NCBI RefSeq assembly: GCF_048128805.1
Contig: NC_135998.1
Span: forward strand, 13,911,656 to 13,975,655
DNA length: 64,000 nt
Direction of reading: 5' to 3'
DNA from: Centroberyx gerrardi
Lineage: Eukaryota > Chordata > Actinopteri > Beryciformes > Berycidae
The position numbers and the translations under genes are program-made. Within the stretch, counting starts at the first letter, position 1. Every line of letters starts with the position of its first letter. Shown one piece after another: positions 35,886 to 49,330 of the stretch. The notes under the pieces are model-generated. The model saw only the letters and a list, made by a program, of their open reading frames with translations. It was not told the DNA's origin and ran no database searches.

Positions 35886-36435
35886 AGCTCATGTGACGAA
35901 ACATGTCTGAGCTGCGGGTTCAGGGAAGTTTAGAGACGGGGAGAGGAGAGGAGAGGAGAGGAGAGGAGAGGAGAGCAGGAGGGGTGACGCGCCTGAACGC
36001 AACTCTCGGGCTCTGAGACAGAAGTGTTGCCAGGTTAGGGAGTGGTGTAGATTCCCGGGCAACATTAACTGTAATTCACAGTCTTGAAGAGTCACGTTGA
36101 CAACCACCTGTTCCTGCTCTGAGCAACTGCTACATCCTGTTTTTGCTGAGAGGCCCAGGCAGAATATAACCAGCCCGGCCTTAGCCTAAGCTTGCCTGCT
36201 TGTCTGTCTCTCTGTTTCTGCATTAAACAAGTTGTTTTCTGCAAACAAAGGTGAATAAAAAGTCTGTACACTACCAGACCATTATCAGACTAAATAAATC
36301 ACATGAGTACTCCACGGTACATGGGAAATGAAATAAGCTACAGAGTCACATATCTGGACATACAAAATAATTCCAGTGATGGTCTTAGTTGCATGCATCG
36401 ATACAGGCCCACGTATGCAGGCATGCCATACAGAC

Positions 36436-36468
<33 letters not shown>

Positions 36469-37017
36469 AAGCCCCTATAGACACGAGTAAGTGGTTGATC
36501 GTCATAGTCTTGTGACAGGCAGCAGTGGGTGTGCGTTATACATCAGACCACAACTTCCTCATAAGACGCCTGTCTCTCGCTGATCATTTTAAAATGAGGA
36601 AACTGACCATTTAGCGGCCTGTTCTTCTCCTTTCTGGCTTGTTTACACTTGCAATCCATGCAGAGCACATTCTTGGTGTATTAGTACAAAAGCATGTGCC
36701 ATTTTGAACACATCCAAGTTAGAGACAGCACATGATGTATTCATTTCCATCACGATCTGTTAAATAAATGTCAACAGCAACACGTGTCTATAAGTGTCGA
36801 GAAAGGCCCGGCGTTTATGGACCCAGAGCTTAACAAATAAGCAGTGATTTGCTGTACTGGCCTGGTAAACACCCAGTATATTGCTGGGATGGACAAGTGC
36901 AGGATGAGAAGTACATTGTGTCTTTACAGCCAACAGTTGGCAAGCTATCATCTGGCTCGGGACAGTCAGTCCTCAGTTGGCCCTCTGTGATGGGGGTGGG
37001 CATCTGGAGTTTCCTTT

Positions 37018-37076
37018 AGTGTGTGTGTGTGTGTGTGTGTGTATGAGAGAAAGAGAGCGAGAGTGTGTGTGTGTGT
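37018..37076. repeat. (TG)n with GA-rich interruption
   Basis: Two TG tracts separated by GAGAGAAAGAGAGCGAGA. Confidence 0.85.
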
Positions 37077-37583
37077 CTTACCCTGTGTCTGTGTGTAGGC
37101 CGGTATGTCTGTTGCTCTATCTGTGTATCCATGCATGCATTAGTTTCTATCCATGATTGTGCTGCAAGTGCCATGCCAGCTAACTGTGAATTCAATCAAA
37201 CTCCAGCTTGGGTATTTCTGCAGGCACAGAGGAGTGACTTGGAATAATTCCCTCTATTGTACACCAGTATCTGAAGTGAGAGGCGTCAGAGACACGGCAC
37301 TAAATTATTATGTGCACAAAGAAGGTGACTAATGAGTCTGTGTGAAGTGGAAAGCAAAGAGTGTTCGAATGTTAACTCAATTTCTGCAAATCATTACTCA
37401 ATTCATACATAGTTATCACAAAAGTGTTGAGATAAGTTCTACTAACTTTTGACATGACTTTTTCTACATCCACAACTAGCAGTAGCAGAAAGGCGGACTA
37501 ATCCCAGCGAGGTTTGTGGACGAGGCCCGGTTCTTCTGATGGACAACCACTCATGTTCCATGACCCTACACCTTTTCTACTAA

Positions 37584-37772
37584 ACACACACACACATACA
37601 CACACACACACGCACACACGCCCGCACACATGTCCGCACTCTCACTCCCTCTTCCTCGCAATTATCCAAATGAAGGCATGCATACAAAGAAGAATGCATA
37701 TATACTCAGACCTACTTACTGTACATACATACATAAACACACAAACATGCAATTACACTCACATATACACGT

Positions 37773-37810
<38 letters not shown>

Positions 37811-37965
37811 ACACACACGGAGCATGGGTTGAACCTGAAGCCATGGAATGTGAAGTAACATGAGGACATGTCTCCCTGCTCCTTCTCACCATCACTGTGA
37901 CCCCAGCATTAGAACACAACGTTCCAGTCTGTGTCGTGTGTGTGTGTGTGTGTACAGGCATTTGA

Positions 37966-37999
<34 letters not shown>
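37584..37999. repeat. cluster of (CA)n/(TG)n microsatellites
   Basis: Four tracts (about 37584-37618, 37776-37818, 37936-37952 and 37968-37999) switch from CA to TG orientation near 37930. Confidence 0.88.
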
Positions 38000-38001
<2 letters not shown>

Positions 38002-40244
38002 GCCTATGCACATGCATGTATGTATTGGCATTGCGACTCCTGAATTAGAGTTCATTAGGAATCAGTGAGTTTGACTTGGTTTCTCCACTGTTAGTGAACT
38101 CAGTCATCCTATAGAGACTTAGGTTAAGAAATCAAAACCATTTACAAATGCCACACAACAACTAAGTTGCCATGTTACTCAGGAAGCAACCTGGCAATAA
38201 CAGTTGAATAAAAGAATGATTATAATTCACTCTCATAGTGTATCCAACTTAAGACATTCTTACTACTTCAATCACTACAAGGCTTTTCTCAATTAATCAC
38301 ATAGTCTCTTCGTTTGTGAAATATGTGCAACTTTTTCTCATGCATTACTGTTTTTGAGATGAGCCTATTTTTGTAGGAAAAACATAAAACATCTTTCATG
38401 ACTCATTTTGCTTCACTCTATTAAACGTGCTACTGTGCTTTTAAATTCCTCCCCAAAGATGTCTTGCATGCGTACCACACAGTCCTCTCTCAGAGGCAGA
38501 ATTATGGTCAGCGGAGAAATCCCTACTGAACATACATGAATTCATCAGGGTAAGGTACTTAGTACCAAAATGTAAAATATAAAATATAACTGCAAGCGTA
38601 TGGACAGTGACTAGGAGTCAATTCAGGTCTGCGAAACATCCTTCAGAAGAGCAACATACTGGGTAAAGCACAAGCAGACTGAAATTTCACACCCACAACT
38701 TTTGCTGAAAACATGAAGTATCAGTTTTAAGTCATACGAGTCAAGAACATAATTTGAGTCACCGGGAAACACTTCACTCCTTGCCCTAAATTAGAAACAA
38801 ACAAAGCAGAACTAGGAAAGGCGTATTCTTGAGTACACAAAGTGTTTATGAAAACAAACAGCTGCAAACCTTTCTCCTCCTGGATTTCAGAACCATGTTG
38901 CTGACTGTTTCTAAGCAGCGCGTCTAGGCTGTAACTAAGAGAAATTCCTGCATCTGTAGCAGGTAAATGATGACAAGAAAGTTAACCTTTAACTTTGAGA
39001 ACTGTCGCTGCTTTGCTAATCTGTTGAAAGATCCTCAACAGGGAAACAAACTATGTACAGTACATGACAAATAGGGCACAAAGCACTAAATAATGAACAT
39101 ACACTTGCAGTCCCTAATGAAAAAACACTATAATATTCCTATAATATTCCTACAGGGGCTTACAGTGTGTCTGTGGTACTCTATAGTGAGTTTACACAGA
39201 CATTAATGGTAGGTACTTATAGTTTTGCTGTTATAGTTGTATAGTATCATTCTAAAATTTAATACAGGATTACTATAGTTATGTTACCATGTCTGTTCAT
39301 TGCTCATTTGTTTTTGATTGTAGAGTGTGAGTATGTGGGTCTGTGTGATTATTTATTCATTATGCCTAGCATCATAGTGCATGAGTGTGTGTATGTGTGT
39401 GTGTGTGTGGGTGGCGTCTGGATGGTGGGAAGAACGACCATAAAGCCCATAGGCTGCTATATACTGTATTATATACTGTATCACTTCTGCGAGATGTGGC
39501 GCGCGGAAGTGGGAGCAACTGTGATTATGACAGTTATGCAATCTTACTGAACCGCCAGTTTGTTTGTTGCACACTTGGATAATACTGTTAGAATATCGGC
39601 TTGTTACCGTTGTATAGCGGCAGGTTACACGGTAGCCTCCAACCTGACACTGCACACTTCAACTTTATGACAGCAATGCTGCATTTCAGACCGAAGGCTA
39701 AATAAAATGCAACACCTGAACTCGGAAACAGTGTGGCTGTGGCTTAGAAGTCACTCTGAGAGCAAAAGTGATGTTCCTCAATATATACACAATTGCATAA
39801 TATTATATCACCATAGGAGGCCTAATAGTAGTCAACCAGTCTCGACCATTACAGTAGCATATCTATAATTTCATGCTCCTTTGCAGCGTGCAATGACTGA
39901 ACTCTTTCTAGAAAATCCTGGTTTGCATTCGTACTATAAGCTATAGGCCTGTAATTGAAAGTACAGCCTCTGTCTCGTTACACACGATAATATTCCATCA
40001 TCACCAGTTGCAGAAATTGATGACGGGCTGGTAGCCGGTTACTTCCAGATGATATAATCTCTGAAATCTGCAGCTTCTAACGCTAACTCGTTTGGAGCTG
40101 GCGAATAAATTCGGCCCAGTCCAATGAAAACAAATAAACAGCCCTAATTTTAGGCCGAAATGTCAACAGCAATGAACACTTCAAACAAAATCTCCATTTG
40201 ACAAGCAGGGCAAAGTAGCGCGCACCTCTGGATAAGTCACTTAC

Positions 40245-40950
40245 CTCACGCACTACACCAGAGTACTAGAATAAACATATTCATGGCCATCCACAGGAGC
40301 GCATCGAGCATCAAAATAATAATAATAAAAAAATCTTCATCAGTTGCAAACCAACCGCAGCAACCAAACCGGGGAGATCATTCGTGATGCGAAAGCGGTG
40401 TGGCACGGCATTTCAGAGGATACAGATACTAAGAGAGGGGTCCCTTGGTCCAATTTCGATTCATTGCCCCCCTTTCCTACAGTACGTGACAGACACGTTT
40501 GCTCAGGTACAGTGAGCTACACACCCTCGGTTTGACAAACCGGGGCTGAGAGGAGATGGCGATATCGCTCCGCCGGTGTTCGTGTTTGAACTGCGCCCCA
40601 GACGCACCGGGCTGCACGGGGCGACCGCTGCTGCAGGATTACGCATCGTGCATATTCTGTTTAAGATGCCTTTTTGTTAACCTGTCGATAGTTCGTCAAA
40701 ATGCATGCGCGTATGGTGGTACTATTTTAACGTTGTGAGCAAGGATAAAAAGATGTAAAGGGGCAAGCCGGAACAAGCCGCTTTTCGAGGCGTGGGCTGC
40801 TTGGTTTTAAAGGAACAGACCGAGAGGCAGATCAGAGGATGCGCTTCGACAAGTGCGCCGAGCACGAGGAAGTTCAGCTCACACACCCGAGTTCACTCTC
40901 TGGGTTGAGATGCAGCGGAGTGATTGATGGGATGGAGTTTCCTCCACCTG
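40245..40950 (-). promoter_or_regulatory. CpG-containing segment with a minus-strand donor
   Basis: A stretch with many CpGs ends on the minus strand in a near-perfect donor GTGAG|GTAAGTGA at 40245/40244. It could be an alternative, more distal first exon of rc3h2, or the promoter of an unannotated transcript. No coding frame is recognisable in it. Confidence 0.35.
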
Positions 40951-40959
40951 ACATGTTTT

Positions 40960-41086
40960 TAATCTTATTGTGTGTTCATTATTCAGTTCCAGCACTTTTC
41001 TTTTGAATGTGTTTGTTTTTGTGCCTTCCTGTAAAGCACTTTGTAACCTCTGCTTTTAGAACAGTGCTATAAAATAAAGTTTATTA

Positions 41087-41144
<58 letters not shown>

Positions 41145-41155
41145 CATTATTACAG
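40960..41155 (+). repeat. L2-like retroposon 3' tail with (ATT)n
   Basis: It contains AAAGCACTTTGTAACCTCTG, then GTGCTATAAAATAAAGTTTA and about 20 ATT units (41090-41150). The short unit number-rich tail suggests a microsatellite seeded by retroposon insertion. Confidence 0.62.
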
Positions 41156-41885
41156 AAAGGCATAGTGTACATCATAGTCATCAAAATGATGTAAGTTATA
41201 TGAGGATATGATCTTTAAATGGGGAAATAAAAGGACACAGTAATGCTTTTCTGAAAAAAAAAAAATATATATATATATTTATATTTATGTCTGTTAACCC
41301 TAACCTTATGGCACTAACTGAACGGATGCCATAGTATATCCAACTTTTTATTCATCACTACATGAATACATTGGATTCTCACAGACTCTGTATATCTACA
41401 ATAGAAGAGGCAGCGTCTAGCCTACAGAAGTTGTAATCCTATTAGTTGAACAGTTTCATCTTGTACATCTTTAATTGACTTAATCTGGTATCTCAATAGG
41501 CTTTACAGGCCCATTGGCCAGTTAGCCAGGATTTCCAGATGAGCCATAAGGCCTCCAGACTGTCACAGCACATTATGCTTCTGTATGTTATAAATATGTC
41601 ATAGGCTACTAAAGGCACAACTCTTCTCTCCAGTGGTGTGCTGCTGCTTGGAGACGATGATGATGATGATGATGATGCTGATGATGATGAGGGCATATTG
41701 TGATTCCAATTTCAGATTAAAAGGCTGACAGATTGACACACTGCATTATGTCCAGATAAAAAAAGTGGGTGCATTCATTATACCTGCATGCACCACTGAA
41801 ATACGTGGCATGTATTCTCTACCACTTTTTTCTTCAGCTCAAACATTTACCATTAGAAATCCCTCACTGTGAAGAATGATGCATT

Positions 41886-44094
41886 CAGTGGCCACTTTAT
41901 TAGGTCCACCTAGCTACCAGGTAGAACCCCCATTTTGCCTTCAGAACAGCCAGAATTCTTCTAGGCCTGGATTCAACAAGGTGCCGGAAATGTTTTACGG
42001 GGATCTTGGTCCATGTTGAGACTCGACGGCATCACTCAGTTCCTGCAGACATCCTGTTCCACCTCATCCTAAAGATGCTCTGTTGAGATCTAGGCAATGT
42101 GGAACAGCCAGAACAGCCAGTTTTAAGATAGCCACTGCTGTCTTAAACTAAAGCCTCTGTCATGTTCCTGGAGCCATCTTAAGACGACGCATGCTTCATG
42201 ACATCATTCATCATCCTGCTGGAAGTATCCATTTTCTAATGTTTCGCTGAACAGTAACTGAATCCATTATGTAAATTAAACTATGAGTCTTTAGAGGAAC
42301 AAATTAATACTTGAACCGGTGGAGCGTTGTGTTTTCATCACTGAGTGACAGAATAAATGTCATAAAAATGAATGTGCTTCCCCGGTTCTTGTTTCTGCTT
42401 CAGGCAATCCCACTGTACTTAACAAATATTTTCAAAAGATGGGACAGAATGTTATGCAAATTTGTGTGAGATGGCAAAAAAAACGTGTCAAAATTAAGAC
42501 ACTTAAACCGCCCACAGAGAGAGGGGGGTTCACCTTCCCCAAGCTAATAAATTTCTACTATTCAGCCCAACTACAAGTAATAAACATTCAGATAAACGAT
42601 CATTTTGAAGCCAAATGGAGGTAAATTGAAATGTCTGTGTAAAGATTCAATGAAAACAATACCCTTTTCTATGAGTGAGAAAACAAGGCTACAGGATATC
42701 AATAATACATGGACTAGAAATACTTTAGGAGATGTGAGGCAGAATCTGCAGAAATCCTTCTGTAGCTATAGGGACTTAATAGTACTGAGAGAGATTAAAG
42801 AGGATCCTGATTTTGCCCCAAACAAGCATAACAGTATCTCTAAAATGTGGGCACAGAAAGGGTTGACAATATTTGGACAATGTGTAGATGACTGACACTG
42901 ATCAAGTAAACCAAACCTTTTATCTGCATTTGAGACTGCGGACCTTCTCTTCTCTTGATATGTGACAATGTGCAGATGAAAATGGAGTTGTATCTTTTGA
43001 ATCACTTACTAGGCAATATAATTTACCACACTCCCATTTTTACATAAACCTACAAGTGAGGAACTATATTCAAAATAGCAAAATAGAGAGAAAAACTAGT
43101 CATTTTAATCTATTAGCGCAGCAGCTCTTGGTAAATAATTTAAAGAAAGTTAAATGGGAAGAAGAACTCAGTATAAATATATCAGAGGATGTTTGCAGAA
43201 ATAAGTAAAGGTATTCATAGAACTGCTGCATCTCCATACTGGAGAGAACATGCATGGCAGCTCCAGACACACTATTTTTATTTTTAACACCAGTACAACA
43301 AGCAAAATACAATAATAAAACATCACCAATGTGTTGGCGGGAGTGTGGTGAATGTAATGCTAATTTCATTCATTTATTTTGGTTCTGCCCATTATTAAAT
43401 GTGTATTAGAAATATATATGTAAAGTAGATCTTATTCTGAAGTCTTCCTAAATGATGTTGTTTGGTAAAATGCCTATGGAGGTACAGATACGGGATACAG
43501 AACAACAGATACCTGTTAATATTACATGTAACAGCTTTGAAACAGATAACAACTGGCTTCAATAATTTCATGTCCTCTGGTTGGCAGGTGAAGAGATTCA
43601 ACTGAGTAAATTCTATCAGATAGAGTACTTAACCTATAAAATGAGAGGGAACCTGAATGTCATTTTTAAAAGATGATCTAAATGGATTAATTACTATAAT
43701 AATATAAAGGGAATAATGACTGAACTGGGACTCTGGGGAGCACAATTATTTGTTTTTTATTTGTTTTCTTTCTCATCCCTGCTTTCTTTTATTATTGTAA
43801 CAATGCTCATACATTGTAATAATATGTAGAAGCCATTGCTTTCACCCTTTTTTCATGTTTCCCCTCCTATTGTTCTTTCTTTTTTAGTGATGTAACACTT
43901 GATGACTCACACTCTCACCATTACAAACTTGTCATCACTATATGTGAAATGTAATGTAAAGATGACAATAAAAGTGAACCTCTCGAGCCTGTCTGCATGC
44001 TTTATACTTATACTTTATTTATATGTGACTCACTGTCTGGAGGAGTGAGCTGTTTGTGTAAACGAAGAGGTGTACCTAATAAAGTGGCCAGTGA
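41886..44094. mobile_element. Tc1/mariner-class DNA transposon remnant, interrupted
   Basis: Left end CAGTGGCCACTTTATTAGGT and right end CCTAATAAAGTGGCCAGTG form an imperfect terminal inverted repeat typical of a common fish transposon. The left 450 bp resembles, in antisense, the transposase region of that family from memory (CTGCTGGAAGTATCCAT-type sequence). The body is replaced by an L1 fragment at about 42340-43985. Confidence 0.65.
42340..43985 (+). mobile_element. L1-like LINE 3' fragment (ORF2 C-terminus and 3' UTR)
   Basis: Broken frames encode the C-terminal part of an L1-type ORF2 protein: a KMNVLPRFLFLLQAIP-like start, then TERGGFTFPKLINFYYSAQL (42439-42624), a second frame at 42605-42895, and the CWRECGEC ... 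LFWFCP motif near 43340-43395. Frameshifts and stops separate them. The 3' end is AT-rich with AATAAAAG near 43968. It is 5' truncated and inactive. Confidence 0.8.
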
Positions 44095-44794
44095 GTGTTC
44101 GTGAGCTTTCTAGTCTTCTCAAATAGGACTAACCATGACAAGTCTTCATGAAAGCTAGGTTGCAAACATAGAGCCAGGAAGCGTCTTTTGACCGGGGAAA
44201 CTTGATTCACTCAAAAAGTGACAGTCAAAACCATGAATAATGATTTCTCTATTAGTGTCTCTTTCTTTTGCATCGTTCTTTCTCCATGTTACGCTCTGCT
44301 ATGACTGCCCTGCTCCCTGTGTGAATGTGGCTGCAGTTTATGCTGCATCGACATGATTTGGAAATAATTATTGGAACGGCTTAATGGCTCAAAGCAGCAA
44401 CTTGGAAGTGTTTGTGCGTTCAAACTCATCTGAAGAAGTCAAAATGTTTACATTTTGAAGATTAAAGTTTCCCGTAGGCTCTGGTTGCTCATGAAACTTA
44501 CTCTCAGTTTTGTCACACTTAACACACATGCACTTAGTGAGTGATACATTTGAGTTTGTGTTTTACAGAAAACCAAACTATAACATTGCATCCACAGACG
44601 AAAAATAAGTTGTGTCCTGCCGTTGCATTTTAACAAGTAAACTCTTCATTGCTCTTCTTGGCACGGAATTGAACCAAATCGTGTTGTATCAAATTGTATC
44701 ATATCAGATAAAATCACAATTGACTTGTTCATAGATATCTTTACTGTATTACTGTATGGCTTTAGTTTCATATCTAAGTCTAAGAAGGCGAGAT

Positions 44795-45025
44795 GGTAAC
44801 ACTTTACAATAAGGGTACACTAAGTTAAGGGTTAGTTAATGCTTAATAAGCATTGTGTAATTTACTAATGGTGTTCATGTTAACTAAGGTATTAATTTAT
44901 ACATTGTTTAATAGTTTATAAAGATGACTATTAAATAATGTATAAATTAATACCTTAGTTAACATGGACACCATTAGTAAATTATTACCAGACACATTAG
45001 TTAACTGTTATTGTAAAGTGTTACC
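44795..45025. mobile_element. palindromic MITE, 231 bp
   Basis: It begins GGTAACACTTTACAATAAGG and ends with the inverted form (TTATTGTAAAGTGTTACC). The inner arms (AAGGTATTAATTTATACATT and its complement) make a nearly complete hairpin around 44920. It matches a very common fish MITE type with no coding capacity. Confidence 0.8.
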
Positions 45026-46287
45026 AGCGAGATTCATGTCCCTATGGTGTATGTCTATGGCGGGCCAGGTGCGTGTCGTTTGCACACCATTTAAAGATTG
45101 TTGTAGCTTGCAGAAAGCAATATGTGTCAGCAGTGGCCACATAGCAGATGCAAACACAAACACAAATTCCAGATTCCAGTCTGCAATGCAAACTTCAAAT
45201 TGATAAAGTAGGCCTAGCTGCTTTTATGCTGGAAAAAAGTTATGTGCAGTTGTCTAATTAGCCATGTATTTATCCAGAAAATGATAGTTTCTTGTTGTGT
45301 TCCTGTTCCTGTGTGTTTTTTGGAATACATTATGATGATAATGCACTGCCAGTTAGGCTGTGTATAGCCATGGTATGTAGACACTGTCAATAATTAATGA
45401 CACACTTAGCTCTTTGGAGCGATCCGAGAAATCTGCCATGCTTTCTTTGTTGACTGCTTAGGTTGCCACCTTGTCTCGCCGGCAAAATGCTTTCTGCTCC
45501 ATTTCAAACACGCGCCGTCCTTGTTAAACTGTGGCTCTGACTGTACGAAAAGGAGCGTTCCCTCTAACGTCTGTGTTGTTTGTGTATCAGTTTGCATAGA
45601 CTCCTGCGATACAGTGATGAATGGCAGTATACATGTGTAATTAAGCTTTTTTATCATCTTAAGACAACATACTCTGGCATTTTATAACCATTTCATAATT
45701 ATCACATTGTTATACAAGTGCTTCTATCTATATGTGTAATATCTTATAAGCCATGTTAGGTAATGGTTCAGTGGTTCAAGCTAATATTGACTAACAAGCC
45801 AAGTAGCCTAACGTTTCTGTATTCTCCATAAAAGAGATTAATAATGGCAGTTGGTCAACTCATGGGTCAACTAGCGTGCCAGGGAGGTGAGGTCATATTC
45901 AAATAAGCTACTTATAAATTAGGTTTATACGTCATCACTACAAATGCGCCATGTGACAGAACAGAATCTGTACTTGGTTATATTCAGCTAAGACCCTTTT
46001 TGTGGTTTGTATGTCTTAGTGCCTCAATTAAATTATCTATTGGTTCAGAATTTAGCAGAAGACAATAATTAACTTTTTCATGCTTTTGCTGGCGTTCCAC
46101 CGTATTGGATCAAGCCAACAGAGCCGGGACTGACTCTCATGTTAATATGTACTATACATTACTTCTAATTGGAGCTGACCACAAGATTGATGCTAGTGTT
46201 ACATTATTGATTGGTGATGATTAGATGATTAGATGATATTAGGATTCACCGATGTGGCAGGAACAAGCTGCAGCATAAGTGATTTTA

Positions 46288-46640
46288 TCTTGTTTCCAGA
46301 CTTATCAAGCTTATTTTGTGTTGTTTTTAGTCAAATTATCTCACTGCACTGGCAGATAATCCTGCTGGTTTCAGTACATTTCACTTGATACATGCCAATA
46401 TGACTTCTTTCAAGAAATCATCCTAAAACAATGAGGAAAATCTTTAAACAAGAAACTTTCTCCAAGAGTAAATGTCCTGAAACAAGTTATAGGCTATTAC
46501 CCTGAAAAAATATCAAATTTGTTGAAACCGGTACAATTATCTGCCAGGGCAGTAAGATGATTTCACAAAAAATAAAATAAAATCCTAAAATAAGCTTGAT
46601 AAGTCTGGATATAAGTCTTAACAAGACATTTTTGCAGTGT
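46288..46640. mobile_element. MITE with inverted arms, about 350 bp
   Basis: The left arm CAGACTTATCAAGCTTATTTT and right arm AAAATAAGCTTGATAAGTCTG are exact inverses. The left arm lacks about 10 bases present in the right arm. The right end continues to TTTTTGCAGTG, typical of a dispersed fish MITE. No coding frame. Confidence 0.72.
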
Positions 46641-47804
46641 AGAGGTCGCATTTCTCAAACCCGTTCCAGCGTACTGGATTACAAAAAAGATCATGGAAAA
46701 TGCGAGATTCAGTTACACATATTGGGTCTAACTGATGCTCTAATGTTGTAGGTAATAACCAGGGAAGGGAGGACTGAGAAAGTAACATTATCTCTCTATC
46801 TTTATCATATGTTCATCTTTATCATCCTCTTTGCCCTCCTCCGTTTCTTCTTCCTTCTCCTTTTCTTTGTCCCCCTCTACCAGTACTCCTCTATCTTCCT
46901 CCGTCCCCTCATTCTCTTCCTCCTCCTCCTTCACCTTCCTCATCATCTTCCTCCTCCCATCCTTCTGTCCTCGTGTCTCCTTTTTATCCTCCTACTTCAG
47001 CTTCCGCCTCCTTCATCTTCATCCTCTTCATCTTTTGTACCTCTCAGTCTCTCATTCATAATGGAAGGGTCCAGACTGCCACATCTACTGTATGCATGTG
47101 TGTACATGTGTGTGTGTGTGTGTGCTTGTTTGTGTGCGTACATGTGTGTGTTTTAACCTACTTCAATGAAATACTGAGCGCGGCCCTGATAGGACACTAG
47201 CAGCTCCTCGACTGTGTTTTGTTGCATCTTCACTCACTGAAAGTTTTGAGGAGACATTAGTGTAACGATCAAACAAGGTCTTCCTCTTTTCTAGACTTAT
47301 TTTATCTCTCTTTAGCTTCTTCTTTCAACACTTTCAACCCTAGACACCATCACACATAAAGTCTTTTGTTTTACTGTAATGCAAAGAGAAAGAGACGGTT
47401 ATACTTCAAATGAACATGTACGTCCTTCTAAGTATACTCTACCACTCACCCATGCACACACACTCTCTCATTCATGCATGTACTACACACACCTCTCCGT
47501 ACATTCACGCACACACACACCCACACAAACACACACACTGCCCATGGCAACTTGGATGCCCTGAGGAGGCCGACAGCTAGTGTTGCATTCCACTGAGATG
47601 AGTGACGGTGACATTTCTGGGCCGAAAGGATAAAAGAGGAAGAAAAGGAGAGATACGACGGGAAGGAAGGGAGTGAGAGAGCATGGAAACCCTCTCAGCC
47701 ATGCGGGAGAACCCACTCACTTAAAAAACGAATGCTCAGTGAGGTGCGCAAAATGTAGTCAGGTCAAATGGTGAAGCAGTGGTTGTTGTTTCTGAACCGC
47801 TGGC

Positions 47805-47858
47805 TCACTGTAACTCAGGAAGCGTCACTGTAACTCAGGAAGCGTCACTGTAACTCAG
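47805..47858. repeat. 20-bp tandem repeat, 2.7 copies
   Basis: The unit TCACTGTAACTCAGGAAGCG is repeated without mismatch. A separate 21-bp duplication occurs at 50698-50739. Confidence 0.9.
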
Positions 47859-49029
47859 ATACACAAACAAAATATGATTCAATTGAGTATTGATGTTTGA
47901 ACCCCAAATCAACATTCTAGTTGCATGATGCAGCAGAATTACCCACAGAAATCAATGATTTTTCTGATAAAATGAAAATTTTGACTTTAAAATTTAAATT
48001 ATTACTGCATCAATTTTGAGACATTATTAGAATTACCGTAACGAAAGTGACATCCTTTTTGCGACAGGAAGCAGCAGGAATGTGGGAAATATATTAATTT
48101 TGAGAAAGAAAAAATGCTACATACTGCATGTTTAAAATTGGCTTTTATACTGTAAGTATGATTTGTCGTGATTTTTTATTTCTACTGTTAAATTATGTCA
48201 ATGTTACTGTATTGTACAGTATTGGAATATTTGTTTTTGTTACTATTTTGTTTTGTGTATTTTGTAATTATAAGGAAAAAAAAATGGATCCACATTACTG
48301 TAACATGTGCTATTGTAAATACTCTTTCTGCAGTATTTCTATTGTGTATGACTCTTCCTTTCCTTTATTCTTATGTGGTGTCAGCATATAGTACATTGTA
48401 AAACAAAAGCTGCAAATACTGCAAGAAAAAGTAGTTCCTTTTCAGCATGAAAAGGAGTCAGGATACTTTTTTCAAGGACTCTTCAGCCTAAGTGTTACAT
48501 CACATCTAAATGATAAAGTGACATCTCACCTTAGTGATATTATAGCAGAGCTTATTCTCACTTCATAAACACAGCAATACCAGTGGTCATTTCTGACCCT
48601 TCAGCCTCTTGAGTGAACCAACAACCTTCCCATATTTGCTAATTGCAAGGCTGTCACTGCCATCCACGACCAGCTATCAATAATTGGTTGCTGGAACATC
48701 CATAACTCTCACTGATTGTTTAATAACACAGAATCTATCATACAAATAAGAAATATCCACTTTCAAAGACATATCTTTTGAAGTATATCTGAAGCCTGAC
48801 ATAACATAAGAACAAGCATACATCTGTAAATGATAACACACAAAGCCTTGATGCATTTCAGTTCTTTGAACCGCAGCTTATAAAGGATTATTATTATCCA
48901 GGGTACTTTTCTGATTAAATGAAAGGCTATTATCTACATATGCTCTCATGCAAAACATGGCAGCTGTTCATCAGTCCTGTGCCCAGTCTTAAACCCAGAG
49001 TTGTCAGATTCCAGAAATAATAGTTTCTA

Positions 49030-49330
49030 GAAATATTAATATAATAATAATAATAATATTTATTTATATAGCACCTTTCAAAAACAGTGCTTTACAAAAT
49101 AAAAAGTGCACAACGACAGCAAGGTAGCATAAGATTAAAAAAACCCCAAAGTAAAAACAAAGTAAGGTAGAGCAAGGCAGGGTAAAAATGAAAATAAAAG
49201 ACAATAAAAAGAGGATTCAAAAATAGTGAAAGAATCACAAAAGGCTTGACGATATAAATGAGTTTTTAGAAGAGACTTAAAAGAATAAACTGACTTCGCT
49301 AGGTTCCTCCACCCAACAGTAAGATCAATC
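49030..49330 (-). repeat. L2-like retroposon 3' tail, inverted copy
   Basis: The plus strand starts with AATAATAATA, then TTTATTTATATAGCACCTTT and AACAGTGCTTTACAAAATAA, the complement of the two plus-strand tails. The body extends to about 49330. Confidence 0.6.

Larger units (their letters stand above)
36000..40240. other. intergenic between rc3h2 and zbtb26, microsatellite-rich
   Basis: Several CA/TG tracts, otherwise AT-rich unique-looking sequence. A short CpG spot near 39490-39510 (GGCGCGCGGAAGTGGGA) has an ETS-like core, but no exon is supported. Confidence 0.55.

Noticed and set aside
37514..37863. 114- and 77-codon frames
   Set aside because: They are translations of (CA)n microsatellites.
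39485..39510. GGCGCGCGGAAGTGGGA considered as a promoter with ETS site
   Set aside because: An isolated match without a supported exon or donor nearby.
46809..47156. 115-codon Leu/Pro/Ser-rich frame
   Set aside because: Encoded by a CT-rich tract followed by (GT)n; no conserved residues.
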